NCBI RefSeq assembly: GCF_011297335.1
Contig: NZ_JAAOTJ010000015.1
Span: 62,001-126,000 of the forward strand
DNA: 64,000 nucleotides
From: Catellatospora methionotrophica
Lineage (GTDB): Bacteria > Actinomycetota > Actinomycetes > Mycobacteriales > Micromonosporaceae
Reading direction: 5' to 3'
The notes under the pieces are model-generated. The model saw nothing but the letters and a program-made list of their open reading frames with translations, had not been told where the DNA came from and did not search any database. Position numbers and translations under genes: made by a program. This document shows, one piece after another, positions 24,600 to 33,961 of the stretch (within the stretch, counting starts at the first letter, position 1; the number at the start of each line of letters is the position of its first letter).

Positions 24600-25979
24600 T
24601 CATCGGGCGGCGGCGCGGCGTACGGCCTCGATCGAGGCGGCCACGTCGGCGTCGTCGGTGGACCAGTTGCTGACCGACACCCGCAGCACGTCGCGGTCCT
24701 GCCAGCGGGAGCCGGACATCCAGGCGGTGCCGTCGGCGAGCAGCCGGGCGGTGACCTCGCGGGTCCGGGCGTCGTCGCCGAACGTGGCGCAGACCTGCGT
24801 GAACACCACGTCGTTGCGGATCGTGGCGCCCTCGATCGCGCCGATGCCGTCGGCGAGCGCGCGGGCGTGCCGGGTGAGCCGGTCGACCAGGTCGGCGACG
24901 CCGGTGCGGCCGAGCGAGCGCAGCGCCGCCCACACCGGCACGCTGCGGGCCCGGCGGGACAGCTCGGGGACCTTGTCCTGCGGGTCGGCGGGACCGGCTT
25001 CGGCGCGTACCAGATAGCTGGCCTGGGTGCCCATCGCGGCCCGCAGCGCGGCGGGGCGCGCGACCACGACGATGCCGCAGTCGTAGGGCACGTTGAGGGT
25101 CTTGTGCGCGTCGGTGGCCCAGGAGTCGGCCAGCTCGTGCCCGGAGAGCAGGTGCCGGGTCGCCGGGGAGGCGGCGGCCCAGAGGCCGAACGCGCCGTCC
25201 ACGTGCACCCACGCGCCGTGCTGCCGGGCGAGCGCGCAGGCCGCGCCGATGTCGTCGTACGCCCCGGAGTGGATGTTGCCCGCCTGCAGGCACAGGATCG
25301 CCGGGCCGGCACCACGGGCCAGCTCGTCGGCGAGCGCGTCGAGCCGGATGCGGCCCTCGCCGTCGGCGGGAACCAGGGTCGGCGCGCCCAGGCCCAGGTA
25401 GCGCAGCGCCTGGTCGAGGGTGGCGTGGCGCTCCGCGCCCGCGATGACGCGCACCCGGGGCGCGCCGGTCAGGCCGAGGGTGTCGAGGTCCCACCCGGCC
25501 TCGGCCAGCACGTGCTGGCGTCCGGCGGCCAGGCCGGTGAAGTTGGCCATGGTCGCGCCGGTCACGAAGCCGACGTCGGCGTGACCGGGCAGCCCCAGCA
25601 GGTCGAGGACCCAGCGCGCGGCGGCCTCCTCGATCGCGGCGACGGCGGGCGTCGCGTAGCGCAGGGTGGCGTTCTGGTCCCACGCGCTGACCAGCCAGTC
25701 CGCGGCGAGCGCGGCGGGCAGCGTGCCGCCGATGACCCAGCCGAAGAAGCGGCCCGACGGCATCGCCATGAGGCCGGGCTCGGCACGCCGCGCGAGCTCG
25801 TCGACGACCTCGGCGGCGTCGGTGGGGCCGTCCGGCAGCGGACCGCCGAACGCGGCGGCCAGCTCGTCGGCGTCGGCGCGGGGCCGCACCGGGCGGTCGG
25901 GCAGCGAGGACAGCCAGGCGAGCGTATGGGCGACGGCGTGATCCAGCGCGGGCGCGTAGTCCTCGGGTCGGGCGGTCAT
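24600..25979 (-). CDS. pyridoxal-phosphate-dependent group II decarboxylase
   Basis: A 459-residue fold-type I PLP enzyme of the aromatic-L-amino-acid/glutamate decarboxylase group. PLP Lys lies in TDAHKTLNVPYD; HVDGAFGLWAA carries the PLP-ring Asp; VTGATMANFTGL is the phosphate-binding region. The substrate could be an aromatic amino acid (for example Tyr to tyramine), which would suit the cluster's aromatic theme, but this cannot be read from sequence. ATG 25979 is preferred; GTG 25988 is in frame. It is separated by 49 nt from the kinase gene on the same strand. Confidence 0.85.
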   Translation of the reverse strand: MTARPEDYAPALDHAVAHTLAWLSSLPDRPVRPRADADELAAAFGGPLPDGPTDAAEVVDELARRAEPGLMAMPSGRFFGWVIGGTLPAALAADWLVSAWDQNATLRYATPAVAAIEEAAARWVLDLLGLPGHADVGFVTGATMANFTGLAAGRQHVLAEAGWDLDTLGLTGAPRVRVIAGAERHATLDQALRYLGLGAPTLVPADGEGRIRLDALADELARGAGPAILCLQAGNIHSGAYDDIGAACALARQHGAWVHVDGAFGLWAAASPATRHLLSGHELADSWATDAHKTLNVPYDCGIVVVARPAALRAAMGTQASYLVRAEAGPADPQDKVPELSRRARSVPVWAALRSLGRTGVADLVDRLTRHARALADGIGAIEGATIRNDVVFTQVCATFGDDARTREVTARLLADGTAWMSGSRWQDRDVLRVSVSNWSTDDADVAASIEAVRRAAAR

Positions 25980-26046
25980 ACCCTGCACTCTGCTACATCG
26001 GACTGCTGCGGCGATCGACGGGCGCGCACATGGGAGCGCTTCCAGG

Positions 26047-26052
26047 TAGTCT
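26047..26052 (+). promoter_or_regulatory. -10 box for leaderless GNAT gene
   Basis: TAGTCT ends 7 nt before ATG 26060, and no ribosome binding site is present between them. This is the arrangement expected of a leaderless transcript. Confidence 0.4.
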
Positions 26053-26059
26053 TCCGCGC

Positions 26060-26530
26060 ATGACCTACGCCCAGCTGGAGCCGCAGTTCGCCTTCATGCT
26101 GGCCGACGCCGACGACAAGGCCATCGGATACGTGCTGGCCACCGGCGACACCCAGGCGTTCGCCGAACGTCTCCGGCGCAAGTGGCTGCCGCTGGTCACC
26201 GGCCGCCACCCCGCGCTGGACGGCGCCGCGCCCCGGGACGGCGACGAGCTCATGCGGCACCTGCTGCACACCCCGGAGCGCCTGGTCGTGCCCGCGCTCG
26301 CGGCGTACCCGGCGCACCTGCGGATCGACGTGCTGCCCGAGCACCGGCGGCAGGGCCACGGCCGGGCGCTGATGGGGCGGCTCGTGCTGGCGCTACAGGA
26401 GGCCGGGGTGCCCGCCGTGCACCTGGGCGTGGCCGCCGAGAACCTCGCGGCGCGCTCCTTCGCCGAGCGGGTCGGCATGCACGTGATCGACGTGCCCGGG
26501 CCGCTGACCTACCTCGGCCGCAGGCTCTGA
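26060..26530 (+). CDS. GNAT family N-acetyltransferase
   Basis: A 156-residue acetyltransferase. The acetyl-CoA loop is IDVLPEHRRQGHGRALM (about residues 90-107), followed by HLGVAAENLAARSFAERVGM, the classic GNAT C-terminal pattern. The N-terminal half (YVLATGDTQAFAERLRRKWLP) resembles the acetyltransferase-like domain linked to O-GlcNAc hydrolases. Acceptor substrate unknown; it sits between the decarboxylase and the glycosyltransferase. Confidence 0.82.
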   Translation: MTYAQLEPQFAFMLADADDKAIGYVLATGDTQAFAERLRRKWLPLVTGRHPALDGAAPRDGDELMRHLLHTPERLVVPALAAYPAHLRIDVLPEHRRQGHGRALMGRLVLALQEAGVPAVHLGVAAENLAARSFAERVGMHVIDVPGPLTYLGRRL

Positions 26531-26613
26531 TCGAGGTCCATCGACCGTTACGCCACAGTAGACGGTCCGATGGGCGCTTGAGCGCGACCGCCCCGCCCCC
26601 CGACGCTGTGCGG

Positions 26614-27789
26614 ATGGGCCGACACATCGCATTCGTCAACGCGCCTACGGTCGGCGAGGTGTACCCGACCCTGCCGATCGTGACGGAGCTGATCCGGCGC
26701 GGCCACCGGGTCAGTTACGCCACCGTGGCGGCGCGCGCCGAGGCGGTCGCGGCGACCGGCGCGACAGTGCTGCCGTACCTGTCGGGCCTGCCCGCCGAGA
26801 GCAACCGCGACCTGCGGCGACCGGAGCGGGCCGACTACATCACCACCGTGCGGGAGGCGTTCCTCGACGAGGCCCGCGCCACCCTGCCGCAGCTCGCGCC
26901 GTACTTCCGGGACGACCGGCCCGACCTGATGGTCTTCGGGATGCAGAGCCTCGCCGGGCGGCTCATCGCGATCGGCGAACAGCTGCCCGCCGTGCAGTTC
27001 CAGAGCTTCCAGGCGGCCAACGAACACTGGTCCATCGCCCGGCACCTGGGCCTGACCGTCACGCCCCGGCCGGGTATGCCCGAGCACCAGGTGCAGCTAG
27101 ACACGTTCGCGGCCGCCCACGGCGTCGACCCCGACGCGGTCCGCGCCTTCCAGCCGCTGGCGCAGCTGCTGCTCTATCCCCGGTTCATGCAGTTCCGGGC
27201 GGAGACGTTCAGCGGACGCCACCACTTCACCGGGCCGTGCACCGGCCCACGGCCGTTCCAGGCCCGCTGGACACCCCCCGACCCCGGCCGGCCCGTCGTA
27301 CTGGTCTCGCTCGGCACCGTCTACAACCGCCTGCCCGGTTTCTACCGCACCTGTGTCGAAGCGTTCACCGGCAGCCCGTGGCAGGCCGTACTGGCCGTCG
27401 GCGAGCGCACCGACCCCGCCGAACTCGGCCCGCTGCCCGCGAACGTCACCGTGGCGGCGACGGTGCCGCAGCTCGACGTGCTGGCCCACGCGGCCGCCTT
27501 CGTCACGCACGCGGGCATGGGCGGCATCCTGGAGGCGATCCACGCCGGGGTCCCCATGCTCACCGTGCCGCAGACCCCCGAGCAGGAGGTCAACGCCCAA
27601 CGCGTCGCCGAACTGGGCGCGGGCCACCCACTGGCCCCCACCGCCACCGCCGCCGCCCTGCGCACCGCCGTCGAAAACCTGACCACCGACCAGGGCGTAC
27701 GCCAAGCGCTGACGCGCCTCCAAACCGAACTCCGCGCCTACCCCGGCACCCCCCTGGCCGCCGCCCTCATCGAGTCCGCCCTCCCCTGA
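26614..27789 (+). CDS. macrolide-type (MGT/OleD family) glycosyltransferase
   Basis: A 391-residue GT-B (GT1) enzyme. The N-terminal domain begins HIAFVNAPTVGEVYPTLP with the acceptor-site His pattern, and the donor motif is HAGMGGILEAIHAGVPML followed by TPEQEVNAQRV, typical of MGT/OleD UDP-glucosyltransferases. These glycosylate phenols and macrolides, for self-resistance or as a final tailoring step. ATG 26614 and GTG 26608 are close alternatives; neither has a strong ribosome site. It ends 27 nt from the convergent ligase 4 gene. A role in the cluster is plausible. Confidence 0.87.
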   Translation: MGRHIAFVNAPTVGEVYPTLPIVTELIRRGHRVSYATVAARAEAVAATGATVLPYLSGLPAESNRDLRRPERADYITTVREAFLDEARATLPQLAPYFRDDRPDLMVFGMQSLAGRLIAIGEQLPAVQFQSFQAANEHWSIARHLGLTVTPRPGMPEHQVQLDTFAAAHGVDPDAVRAFQPLAQLLLYPRFMQFRAETFSGRHHFTGPCTGPRPFQARWTPPDPGRPVVLVSLGTVYNRLPGFYRTCVEAFTGSPWQAVLAVGERTDPAELGPLPANVTVAATVPQLDVLAHAAAFVTHAGMGGILEAIHAGVPMLTVPQTPEQEVNAQRVAELGAGHPLAPTATAAALRTAVENLTTDQGVRQALTRLQTELRAYPGTPLAAALIESALP

Positions 27790-27815
27790 CCCACTTCCCA
27801 CCCCCTCCGGCGGGT

Positions 27816-29366
27816 TCAGGCGGTGGAGGGGGCGACGCGGAGGGCGCGGAGGGCTTTCTTGTCGACCTTGCCTACGTCGGTGAGGGGGAGGTCGGGGAGG
27901 AATTCGACGGTGTGGGGGGCCCAGAGTTCGTTGAGTTCGGTGACCGCCCAGGCGCGCAGGTCGGTGGCGGTGATCACGGCGTCGTCGGCGGGGACGACGA
28001 AGGCGTAGACGGCCTCGCCCATACTCTGGTGCGGTACGCCGATCACGGCGGCGGCCCGGACCTGCGGGTGGCGCAGCAGCGCGTCCTCGACCGTACGCGA
28101 GTAGACGTTCGTCGAGGTCACGCCGGTGACGATCATGTCCTTGAGACGGTCGACCAGGAACAGGTAGCCGTCGGCGTCGAGCCTGCCCAGGTCGCCGGTG
28201 CGCAGCCAGCCGTCGACGATGGTGCGGCTGGTCAGTTCGGCCTGGCCCCAGTAACCGGCGGTCATCAGTGCCGCCGACACCCACACCTCGCCGATCTGCC
28301 CGGACGGGACGACCCCGCCGCGCTCGTTGCGGATCTCGACCCGCACCCCCGGATAGGGCCGCCCGCACGAGCCGAGCCGTTCCGGGTGCGCCGGATCGTG
28401 GGCCAGGTTCGGGTACGCGGCGATGAAGGTCGCCTCGCTCATGCCGTACACCGGGCGCAGCACCGGTCCGAAGCGCGCGACGGCCTCGGCCAACCGGGTC
28501 GGGGCGGCGGCGCTGCCCGCGCAGGACAGCGTGATCAGGCTGCTGGTGTCGGTCTTGGCCAGGTTCGGATGGTCGAGCAGCTGGTAGAGCATCGGCGGCG
28601 GCAGGGTGGCGCTGGTTATGCGCTCCTGCTCCACGGTGGCCAGGAAGTCCTCGGCCGTGAACCGGTCGTGCAGCACCAGCACCCCGCCGGTGAGCAGCGT
28701 GATCATCGCGGCGACCTGCTGGCTGGAGTGCCAGAACCCGCCGACGGCCAGGTGCCGCAGCGGGCGGCCGTCGGTGACCTGGTAGCTGGCCGCGACCGCC
28801 TGCACCGCCTTGAAGAACCCGTGCCGGTGGTGCACCAGCTTGGGCCGCCCGGTGGTGCCGCCGGTCTGGAACAGCGACTGCGGCTCGCGCACCGACGGAG
28901 GCAGGCCGAGCTGCGCCGCTCCGGGCCGCCGGGGCGCGGCGAGGTCGATGCCGACGCCCGGCCCGAAGCAGAACACGGTCAGGTCGTCGGCGTCCGCCGC
29001 GAGCTGCTCGCCCAGCGGGGCGTGGGTGCGCGCGTCGTACGCGAACGCCTCCACGTCGGCCAGCGCCAGGTAGTCGGCGCACAGCTGCGCAGGCGCGTTC
29101 GGGGCCAGCCACACCGAGCGGCTGCCGAGCAGGTGCAGGGCGAACTGCACGAGGATCGACTCGGGCGGGTTGCCGGCCAGGATGCCGACCGCCGTGTTGG
29201 AGCGCACGCCGTTCTCGTACAGCGTGGCGGCCATGGCCCTGATGCCGGAGGCGAGGTCGGCGTACGTGAGCCGCCGGGGCCCGTGCACGATCGCCTCGTC
29301 CGTGCCGTACCCGTCGAAGACGGCCAGCGCCTGGGCCGCATAGTTTTCCTGGTCGCGCTGGTCCAT
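27816..29366 (-). CDS. acyl-AMP ligase / acyl-CoA synthetase (ligase 4, paralogue of ligase 3)
   Basis: A 516-residue ANL enzyme. P-loop QTGGTTGRPKLVHHRH, VYGMSEA, WLRTGDLG, DRLKDMIVTG, and C-terminal TDVGKVDKKAL. It matches ligase 3 motif for motif along the whole length, showing duplication. ATG 29366 has GGGAG 8 nt upstream and is preferred to an in-frame ATG 10 codons earlier. It is monocistronic, facing away from the cluster core. It may activate a related acid, or be a spare copy left by duplication of a ligase-MFS unit. Confidence 0.86.
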   Translation of the reverse strand: MDQRDQENYAAQALAVFDGYGTDEAIVHGPRRLTYADLASGIRAMAATLYENGVRSNTAVGILAGNPPESILVQFALHLLGSRSVWLAPNAPAQLCADYLALADVEAFAYDARTHAPLGEQLAADADDLTVFCFGPGVGIDLAAPRRPGAAQLGLPPSVREPQSLFQTGGTTGRPKLVHHRHGFFKAVQAVAASYQVTDGRPLRHLAVGGFWHSSQQVAAMITLLTGGVLVLHDRFTAEDFLATVEQERITSATLPPPMLYQLLDHPNLAKTDTSSLITLSCAGSAAAPTRLAEAVARFGPVLRPVYGMSEATFIAAYPNLAHDPAHPERLGSCGRPYPGVRVEIRNERGGVVPSGQIGEVWVSAALMTAGYWGQAELTSRTIVDGWLRTGDLGRLDADGYLFLVDRLKDMIVTGVTSTNVYSRTVEDALLRHPQVRAAAVIGVPHQSMGEAVYAFVVPADDAVITATDLRAWAVTELNELWAPHTVEFLPDLPLTDVGKVDKKALRALRVAPSTA

Positions 29367-29548
29367 CCCGGACACTCCCGTGGCTCGACCGAACACTTGC
29401 GCATCCTGGCTTCGTCGACATGGCGCGCTTCCGAACCGGCACCATAGCGCTGGTTACGAGATCGCAGCCATTCGTCGACAATCGAAATGCATGTGTCTCC
29501 TCAGTGGACGCCGCGCGGTCACAACTGTGCTATGGAGCGCTTTCCCGA

Positions 29549-31252
29549 TCAGTCGCGGGCAAGCCCGAGCTGGTCGGCCAGCTCCCGCGCCCGCTGCCGG
29601 GTACGCAGCCACGGGGCGTCCAGCGCCTCCCGGACCGTCGCCGCCGCCTCGGCCGGGTCGCCGGTCAGCTCCCACAGCGCGCCCGCGGCCGCGAACCGGT
29701 CCTTCAGGTCGGCGTCGCTGTCGCGGATCTCGCGCAGCCTGGCCGCCACGTCCGGGTCGGCGTCGCCGAACACCTCGGCCGCGGCCACGGCCGCCAGCAC
29801 GTCCCGGCGCGGGGCGACCGCGATGGCGGCCCGCAGCGGCGTGTCGTCGCCCCCGGCCAGCCACAGCAGCCGCAGGTAGATGACCTCGCCGTTGGCGATC
29901 GCGGCGATCGCGTCGACCACCTCGGCGTCGCCGCGGCCCGCCTCGGCCAGGAACTCGGCCACCCACAGCCGGGCCGGCCAGGTCATCTGGGCCAGGTGCC
30001 GGGCCAGCGCGCCGACCGCAGCCGGGTCGGCCGCGACGCCGAGGACCCGCAGCAGCCCGACGAGTTCGCGCTGCTCCTTGGCGGTGGTCTTGGCCGAGCG
30101 GTTCACGTCGATCGTGGTGGCCAGGTCCACCACGCGGTGCAGCACCGCCTCGCGCAGGGACTCCCCCAGCGTGGACAGCTCCGCGAGCGCGCCGGGCAGC
30201 CGGGGCGGGGTCCAGCCGCCGCGCAGCGCGGCCTCCGCGTGCTCGGTCCAGCGCGGGTCACCGACCCGGATCAGCGCGTCCAGCGCGGAGCGGCGCATGC
30301 GGGCGCCGCGCGTCACCGCGTCGGCCAGCCAGTCGGCCTGGCGGCGGGTCAGCGCGTCGTCGGCGACCACGGCCCGGTACGCGCAGCGGCGCACCCGCTC
30401 CTCCGGGTCGTCCAGGAACGAGCAGAGCAGGGCCTGCGCCTGCACCGGCAGGGTCTGCGCCGCCGCCCGGTCGGCCAGGGTCTGCGCGACGTCACGGCGA
30501 GCCTGCGCCTGCCCGTCGCGCGCGATCGCGGTCAGCAGCAGGTTCTCGCGTGCCGCGTCCCCGCCCCCGGCGTACTCGACCAGGTCGGCGAGCTTGCCGC
30601 GGCGGGTGGTCCAGCGCAGCGCGTCCGGGTCGGCGGCCCAGCCGGCGGTCAGCGCGGCGGCGGCCTGCGCGGTGGCCGTCAGCCCGGCCTCGCGCATCGC
30701 CAGCACCGCCGCGACCCGCACCGTGGACGAGCGCGACGGGTCCAGGAACTCCGGCAGCCAGTCCGCGGCGGCGGCCGGGTCGAGCTGCGCCGCCGTCACC
30801 AGCGGGGTGACCCGGCGATAGTCGTCGGCGTACTCCCGGGCGCGGGCCAGCAGCACCGCCGACAGCGACGGGTCGGGGCCGCACCAGCCGAGCAGGGCGG
30901 TCGACTCCTCGACGACGCTGTGGTCGTCGAGTTCGGACAGGTTACGCAGCGTGACGATGAACGCGCGCAGCGCCTGGCGCACCGGTTCGCCGGCCGGGTG
31001 CGCGGCCAGCTCGCCGACCAGCATAAGCAGCTGGTCGGGCAGGCGCGTCTTGGGGTCCGCGGCGAACGCCAGGATCGGTGCGACGGCCTGCGCGGCCAGC
31101 GGATGCAGGCCGTCGGCGGGCAGCAGCACCTGCTCCAGCTCGTCCATGCTGTCGTAGTCGTGCGCCGCGGATCCGATGAGCCGCAACAGGTCCACTGGTT
31201 CCACACCCTGGGTCACCGGCTGATAGTAGGCCTGCGGGCCGACCCTACGCAT
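29549..31252 (-). CDS. HEAT-repeat-like protein
   Basis: A 567-residue soluble protein made of Ala/Leu-rich helical pairs with regularly spaced Asp-Pro and Arg-Arg turns, as in HEAT or armadillo repeats (for example DPEERVRRCAYRAVV, STVRVAAVLAMREAG). No catalytic motif or signal peptide is visible. Such solenoids bind proteins or DNA. GTG at codon 17 is an alternative start. It diverges from the next gene with only 23 nt between starts, so their promoters overlap. Confidence 0.65.
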   Translation of the reverse strand: MRRVGPQAYYQPVTQGVEPVDLLRLIGSAAHDYDSMDELEQVLLPADGLHPLAAQAVAPILAFAADPKTRLPDQLLMLVGELAAHPAGEPVRQALRAFIVTLRNLSELDDHSVVEESTALLGWCGPDPSLSAVLLARAREYADDYRRVTPLVTAAQLDPAAAADWLPEFLDPSRSSTVRVAAVLAMREAGLTATAQAAAALTAGWAADPDALRWTTRRGKLADLVEYAGGGDAARENLLLTAIARDGQAQARRDVAQTLADRAAAQTLPVQAQALLCSFLDDPEERVRRCAYRAVVADDALTRRQADWLADAVTRGARMRRSALDALIRVGDPRWTEHAEAALRGGWTPPRLPGALAELSTLGESLREAVLHRVVDLATTIDVNRSAKTTAKEQRELVGLLRVLGVAADPAAVGALARHLAQMTWPARLWVAEFLAEAGRGDAEVVDAIAAIANGEVIYLRLLWLAGGDDTPLRAAIAVAPRRDVLAAVAAAEVFGDADPDVAARLREIRDSDADLKDRFAAAGALWELTGDPAEAAATVREALDAPWLRTRQRARELADQLGLARD

Positions 31253-31275
31253 GCACGCCCGTCTACGATCTCCCG

Positions 31276-32604
31276 ATGCGCAGGCTGGTGCGGTCGTTCA
31301 CGGTGTTGCTCGTGCTGGCGTCGACCGGCCTGGCGGGCATCGAGGTGTCCCGGCTGCACGCGGCCGGCCCGCTGGCCCGCACCGACGCGGAGATCGTCGC
31401 GGACGCGCTGCCCCGGCTCGCCTTCCAGCGCGCGGCGCTCGACGGCGGCAGCGCCGCGCGGATGCAGCGACTGTTCCCCGAGGGCTGGTTCTTCAGTTAC
31501 ACGCTCTACGGCCTGACCTGGCTCGACGTCGGTGCGCGCAGTGCGCAGCTCACCCCGCGGGCGCTGGCCGAGGCGCGCTGGGCCCTGTCGCACGTGGACT
31601 CGGCGCAGGGCAGCGCGGTCTTCGACGCGTCGCTGGACCCGCCGTACGGGGTGTTCTATCAGGGCTGGGCGACCTGGTTGCGGGGCGGCGTGGTCGCGCT
31701 CGACGGGTCGGGCGCGCCGGAGCGGGCGCGGCTGAGCGCGGACGCCGACGTGCTGGCCACGGCGTTCCGGCGGCAGCTCGACGCGACCGGGTCGCCGTTC
31801 CTCACCGCATACCCGGGGCAGGCCTGGCCCTGCGACAGCGCCGTCGGCCTCGCCGCGGTGCGGCTGGCGGGCACGCTGACCGGCGCCGACCGCGCGGACC
31901 TGGTCCGGGACTGGCTCGCCGCGGCGGACGCCCGCCGCGACCCGGCGACCGGGCTGCTGCCGCACACCGTCGACCCGGCCACCGGGCAGCCGACCAGTGG
32001 CGCGCGGGCCACCTCGCAGGTCATGATCCTGCGCTTCCTGCGCGAGGTGGACCCGGCGGCGGGTGCGCGCGACTGGGCGGTGTTCCGGGAGAGGTTCGCC
32101 TCGACCGTGCCCGGCGTGCCCGGCATCCGCGAGCACCCGCGCGGCGTGGACCTCGCCGGCGACGTCGACTCCGGGCCGCTGGTCGGGGGGCTGAGCCTGT
32201 CGGCGAGCGCGGTGGCCCTCGGCGACGCCGTCGTCTACGGCGACGCCCCGGCCGCCGCGGCCCTCACCGGTCTGGCCGAGGCGGCCGGGCTGGCCGTGCA
32301 GTGGGACGGCACCCGCCGCTACCTGGGCGGGCAACTGCCCGTCGGCGACGCGTTCCTGGCCTGGTCGCTGGCCGCGCGTCCGTGGACCGGCGGCGAGACC
32401 AGCGCCGCCACCGGCCCGTCGTGGACCTGGCGGCTGCCCTGGTACGCCGTCCTGTCCGCGCTGCTCGCCCCGGCCTGGCTGCTGGGCCTGGCCGCCGCCG
32501 GGATCGCCCCGTTCGGCCGGGCCCGGCGGCGGACCGGTCCAGCGAGCACCGAGCCTCGGCCCGACGTGCCGCCGGTCGTCACAGCACCCGGTTCAGGGCG
32601 CTGA
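31276..32604 (+). CDS. membrane-anchored protein with predicted helical toroid-like domain
   Basis: A 442-residue protein with an N-terminal signal-anchor helix (residues ~5-25), a large extracytoplasmic Ala-rich helical domain containing PPYGVFYQGWATWL and YPGQAWPCDSAV, and a C-terminal membrane helix (~390-415) with a short proline-rich tail. The aromatic and Asp-containing motifs recall alpha/alpha-barrel enzymes, but I cannot name the family. TACGAT ends 6 nt before ATG 31276, consistent with a leaderless mRNA. Its 3' end overlaps the convergent lipoprotein gene by 26 nt. Confidence 0.6.
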   Translation: MRRLVRSFTVLLVLASTGLAGIEVSRLHAAGPLARTDAEIVADALPRLAFQRAALDGGSAARMQRLFPEGWFFSYTLYGLTWLDVGARSAQLTPRALAEARWALSHVDSAQGSAVFDASLDPPYGVFYQGWATWLRGGVVALDGSGAPERARLSADADVLATAFRRQLDATGSPFLTAYPGQAWPCDSAVGLAAVRLAGTLTGADRADLVRDWLAAADARRDPATGLLPHTVDPATGQPTSGARATSQVMILRFLREVDPAAGARDWAVFRERFASTVPGVPGIREHPRGVDLAGDVDSGPLVGGLSLSASAVALGDAVVYGDAPAAAALTGLAEAAGLAVQWDGTRRYLGGQLPVGDAFLAWSLAARPWTGGETSAATGPSWTWRLPWYAVLSALLAPAWLLGLAAAGIAPFGRARRRTGPASTEPRPDVPPVVTAPGSGR

Positions 32605-33802
32605 GGCCGGGGACGGCGACCGATCCCAGGCGCTGCCCCGTCTCGGCGTCGAACCAGGTGAGCGTGTCGGGCAGGGCGGCGTACACCCGCTTGCCGTCGG
32701 GGCTGGCGGCCAGGCCGCGCACCACGCCCCCGGCGTCCCAGTCGCGCCACACCGGCGCGGCGTCGCGCGGCAGCACGTGCACCCTGCTCCCGACCGCGAC
32801 CAGCACCTGCCGGAACGTCGCCGCGGCGTACGCGGTCCCCGTCCCGCGCGGCCCCGCGCCGGTCTCGCGCACGCTGAGCCCCTGCGTCTCGACCGTCGCG
32901 TGGTGACCGCTGGTCACGTCGACGACGTGGAACTCGCCGCCTTCGGGCGTGATGGCCAGCGCGTGTCCCGCCCCCGGTCCCTCGCCGAACGGCGCGGGCA
33001 GGTCGACGCAGAACGCCCACTGCTCGGCCAGGTGCAGCGTGTGCACGAACGCGTGCACGTTGCCGGGACGGCCCGCGACCAGGTCACGGGTGTGCCGGTG
33101 GTCCGGCTGGTGCGTGTAGAGGGTGTAGAGGACCTGCCGGTTCGGGGCGTACACCGCCATCCGGCCCTCGCCGCTCATCTCCTCCTCGGCCCCCGGCGGC
33201 ACCGGCGTCTTCACCTTGGTCAGCAGCGCCGACGCCTGCCCGGTGGCGACGTCGACCCGGCGCACCCGATACCGGTCGGGGGCGGACGCGGGCAGCCAGT
33301 CCAGCACGAACAGGCCCTCGCCGCCGGACGTGAACGCGTCCGGGACGATGTTGCCGGCCAGTTCCAGCCGGGCCATCTCGCGTACGCCGTCCGCGATCAC
33401 GAGCGGGGTGCGCGCCCGACCGGAGGGCACGTGGGTGACCTCGCCGGAGCCGGGCGCGGCCAGCGCCACCAGCCGCCCGTTCGCCGAGGCGACCCGCGGC
33501 TCCCACGCCCCGGCCAGCCGCGGTCCCGCCGTACGCCGCCCGGTCCGGGTCTCGATCGCGGTCAGCTCGGTGTGCACACCCACCGGGGTGGCCGCGTACA
33601 CGGTCGCGCCGTCCGGGGTGGCCAGCCCGGCGCCGAGGTGGTCCATTCCGGATGGTCGCAGCACGGCCAGCCCGCCGCCGGTTCGTACCAGCACCAGGTC
33701 CGGCACGCCCGCCGGGGTCGTCGGCGACGCCGTGCGGCAGCCCGTCAGCGCTGCCACGGCACCCGCGCCGAACAGGGCCAGGACGTCTCGTCTGTTCGTC
33801 AT
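32579..33802 (-). CDS. Tat-type lipoprotein with beta-propeller-like domain
   Basis: A 407-residue exported protein. The signal has a twin-arginine-like NRRDVLALFG and a lipobox ALTGC (Cys ~22). The rest consists of repeated strands such as VAASPDGKRVYAALPDTL and ATPDGATVYAATP, typical of YVTN/WD-like beta-propellers. A role in surface binding or envelope maintenance is possible. No enzyme motif is visible. It converges on and overlaps the preceding membrane-protein gene by 26 nt. Confidence 0.72.
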   Translation of the reverse strand: MTNRRDVLALFGAGAVAALTGCRTASPTTPAGVPDLVLVRTGGGLAVLRPSGMDHLGAGLATPDGATVYAATPVGVHTELTAIETRTGRRTAGPRLAGAWEPRVASANGRLVALAAPGSGEVTHVPSGRARTPLVIADGVREMARLELAGNIVPDAFTSGGEGLFVLDWLPASAPDRYRVRRVDVATGQASALLTKVKTPVPPGAEEEMSGEGRMAVYAPNRQVLYTLYTHQPDHRHTRDLVAGRPGNVHAFVHTLHLAEQWAFCVDLPAPFGEGPGAGHALAITPEGGEFHVVDVTSGHHATVETQGLSVRETGAGPRGTGTAYAAATFRQVLVAVGSRVHVLPRDAAPVWRDWDAGGVVRGLAASPDGKRVYAALPDTLTWFDAETGQRLGSVAVPGLSALNRVL

Positions 33803-33961
33803 GCCCGGTCGAGTCGCGGGGCCGCGCCGTGGTTCCCGTACGACGGTCGTCGATGAGGACTGGCACGATGGCGGCGGCGGGTTGACCGTCGGCTCCGGAT
33901 TTGCTGACCGAGCGGCCGGTGCGCGACGGGCACCCGCCCATTACGTTTCTCGCTCGTAACC

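Noticed and set aside
27237-29447. 736-codon plus-strand frame across ligase 4
   Set aside because: Antisense of a conserved adenylating enzyme, with a composition typical of shadow frames.
14243-29508. Shared string AAATGCATGTG plus TCTCCTCAG near 14245 and 29487
   Set aside because: Two matches of ~11 and 9 nt with different spacing; too little to claim a site beyond chance.
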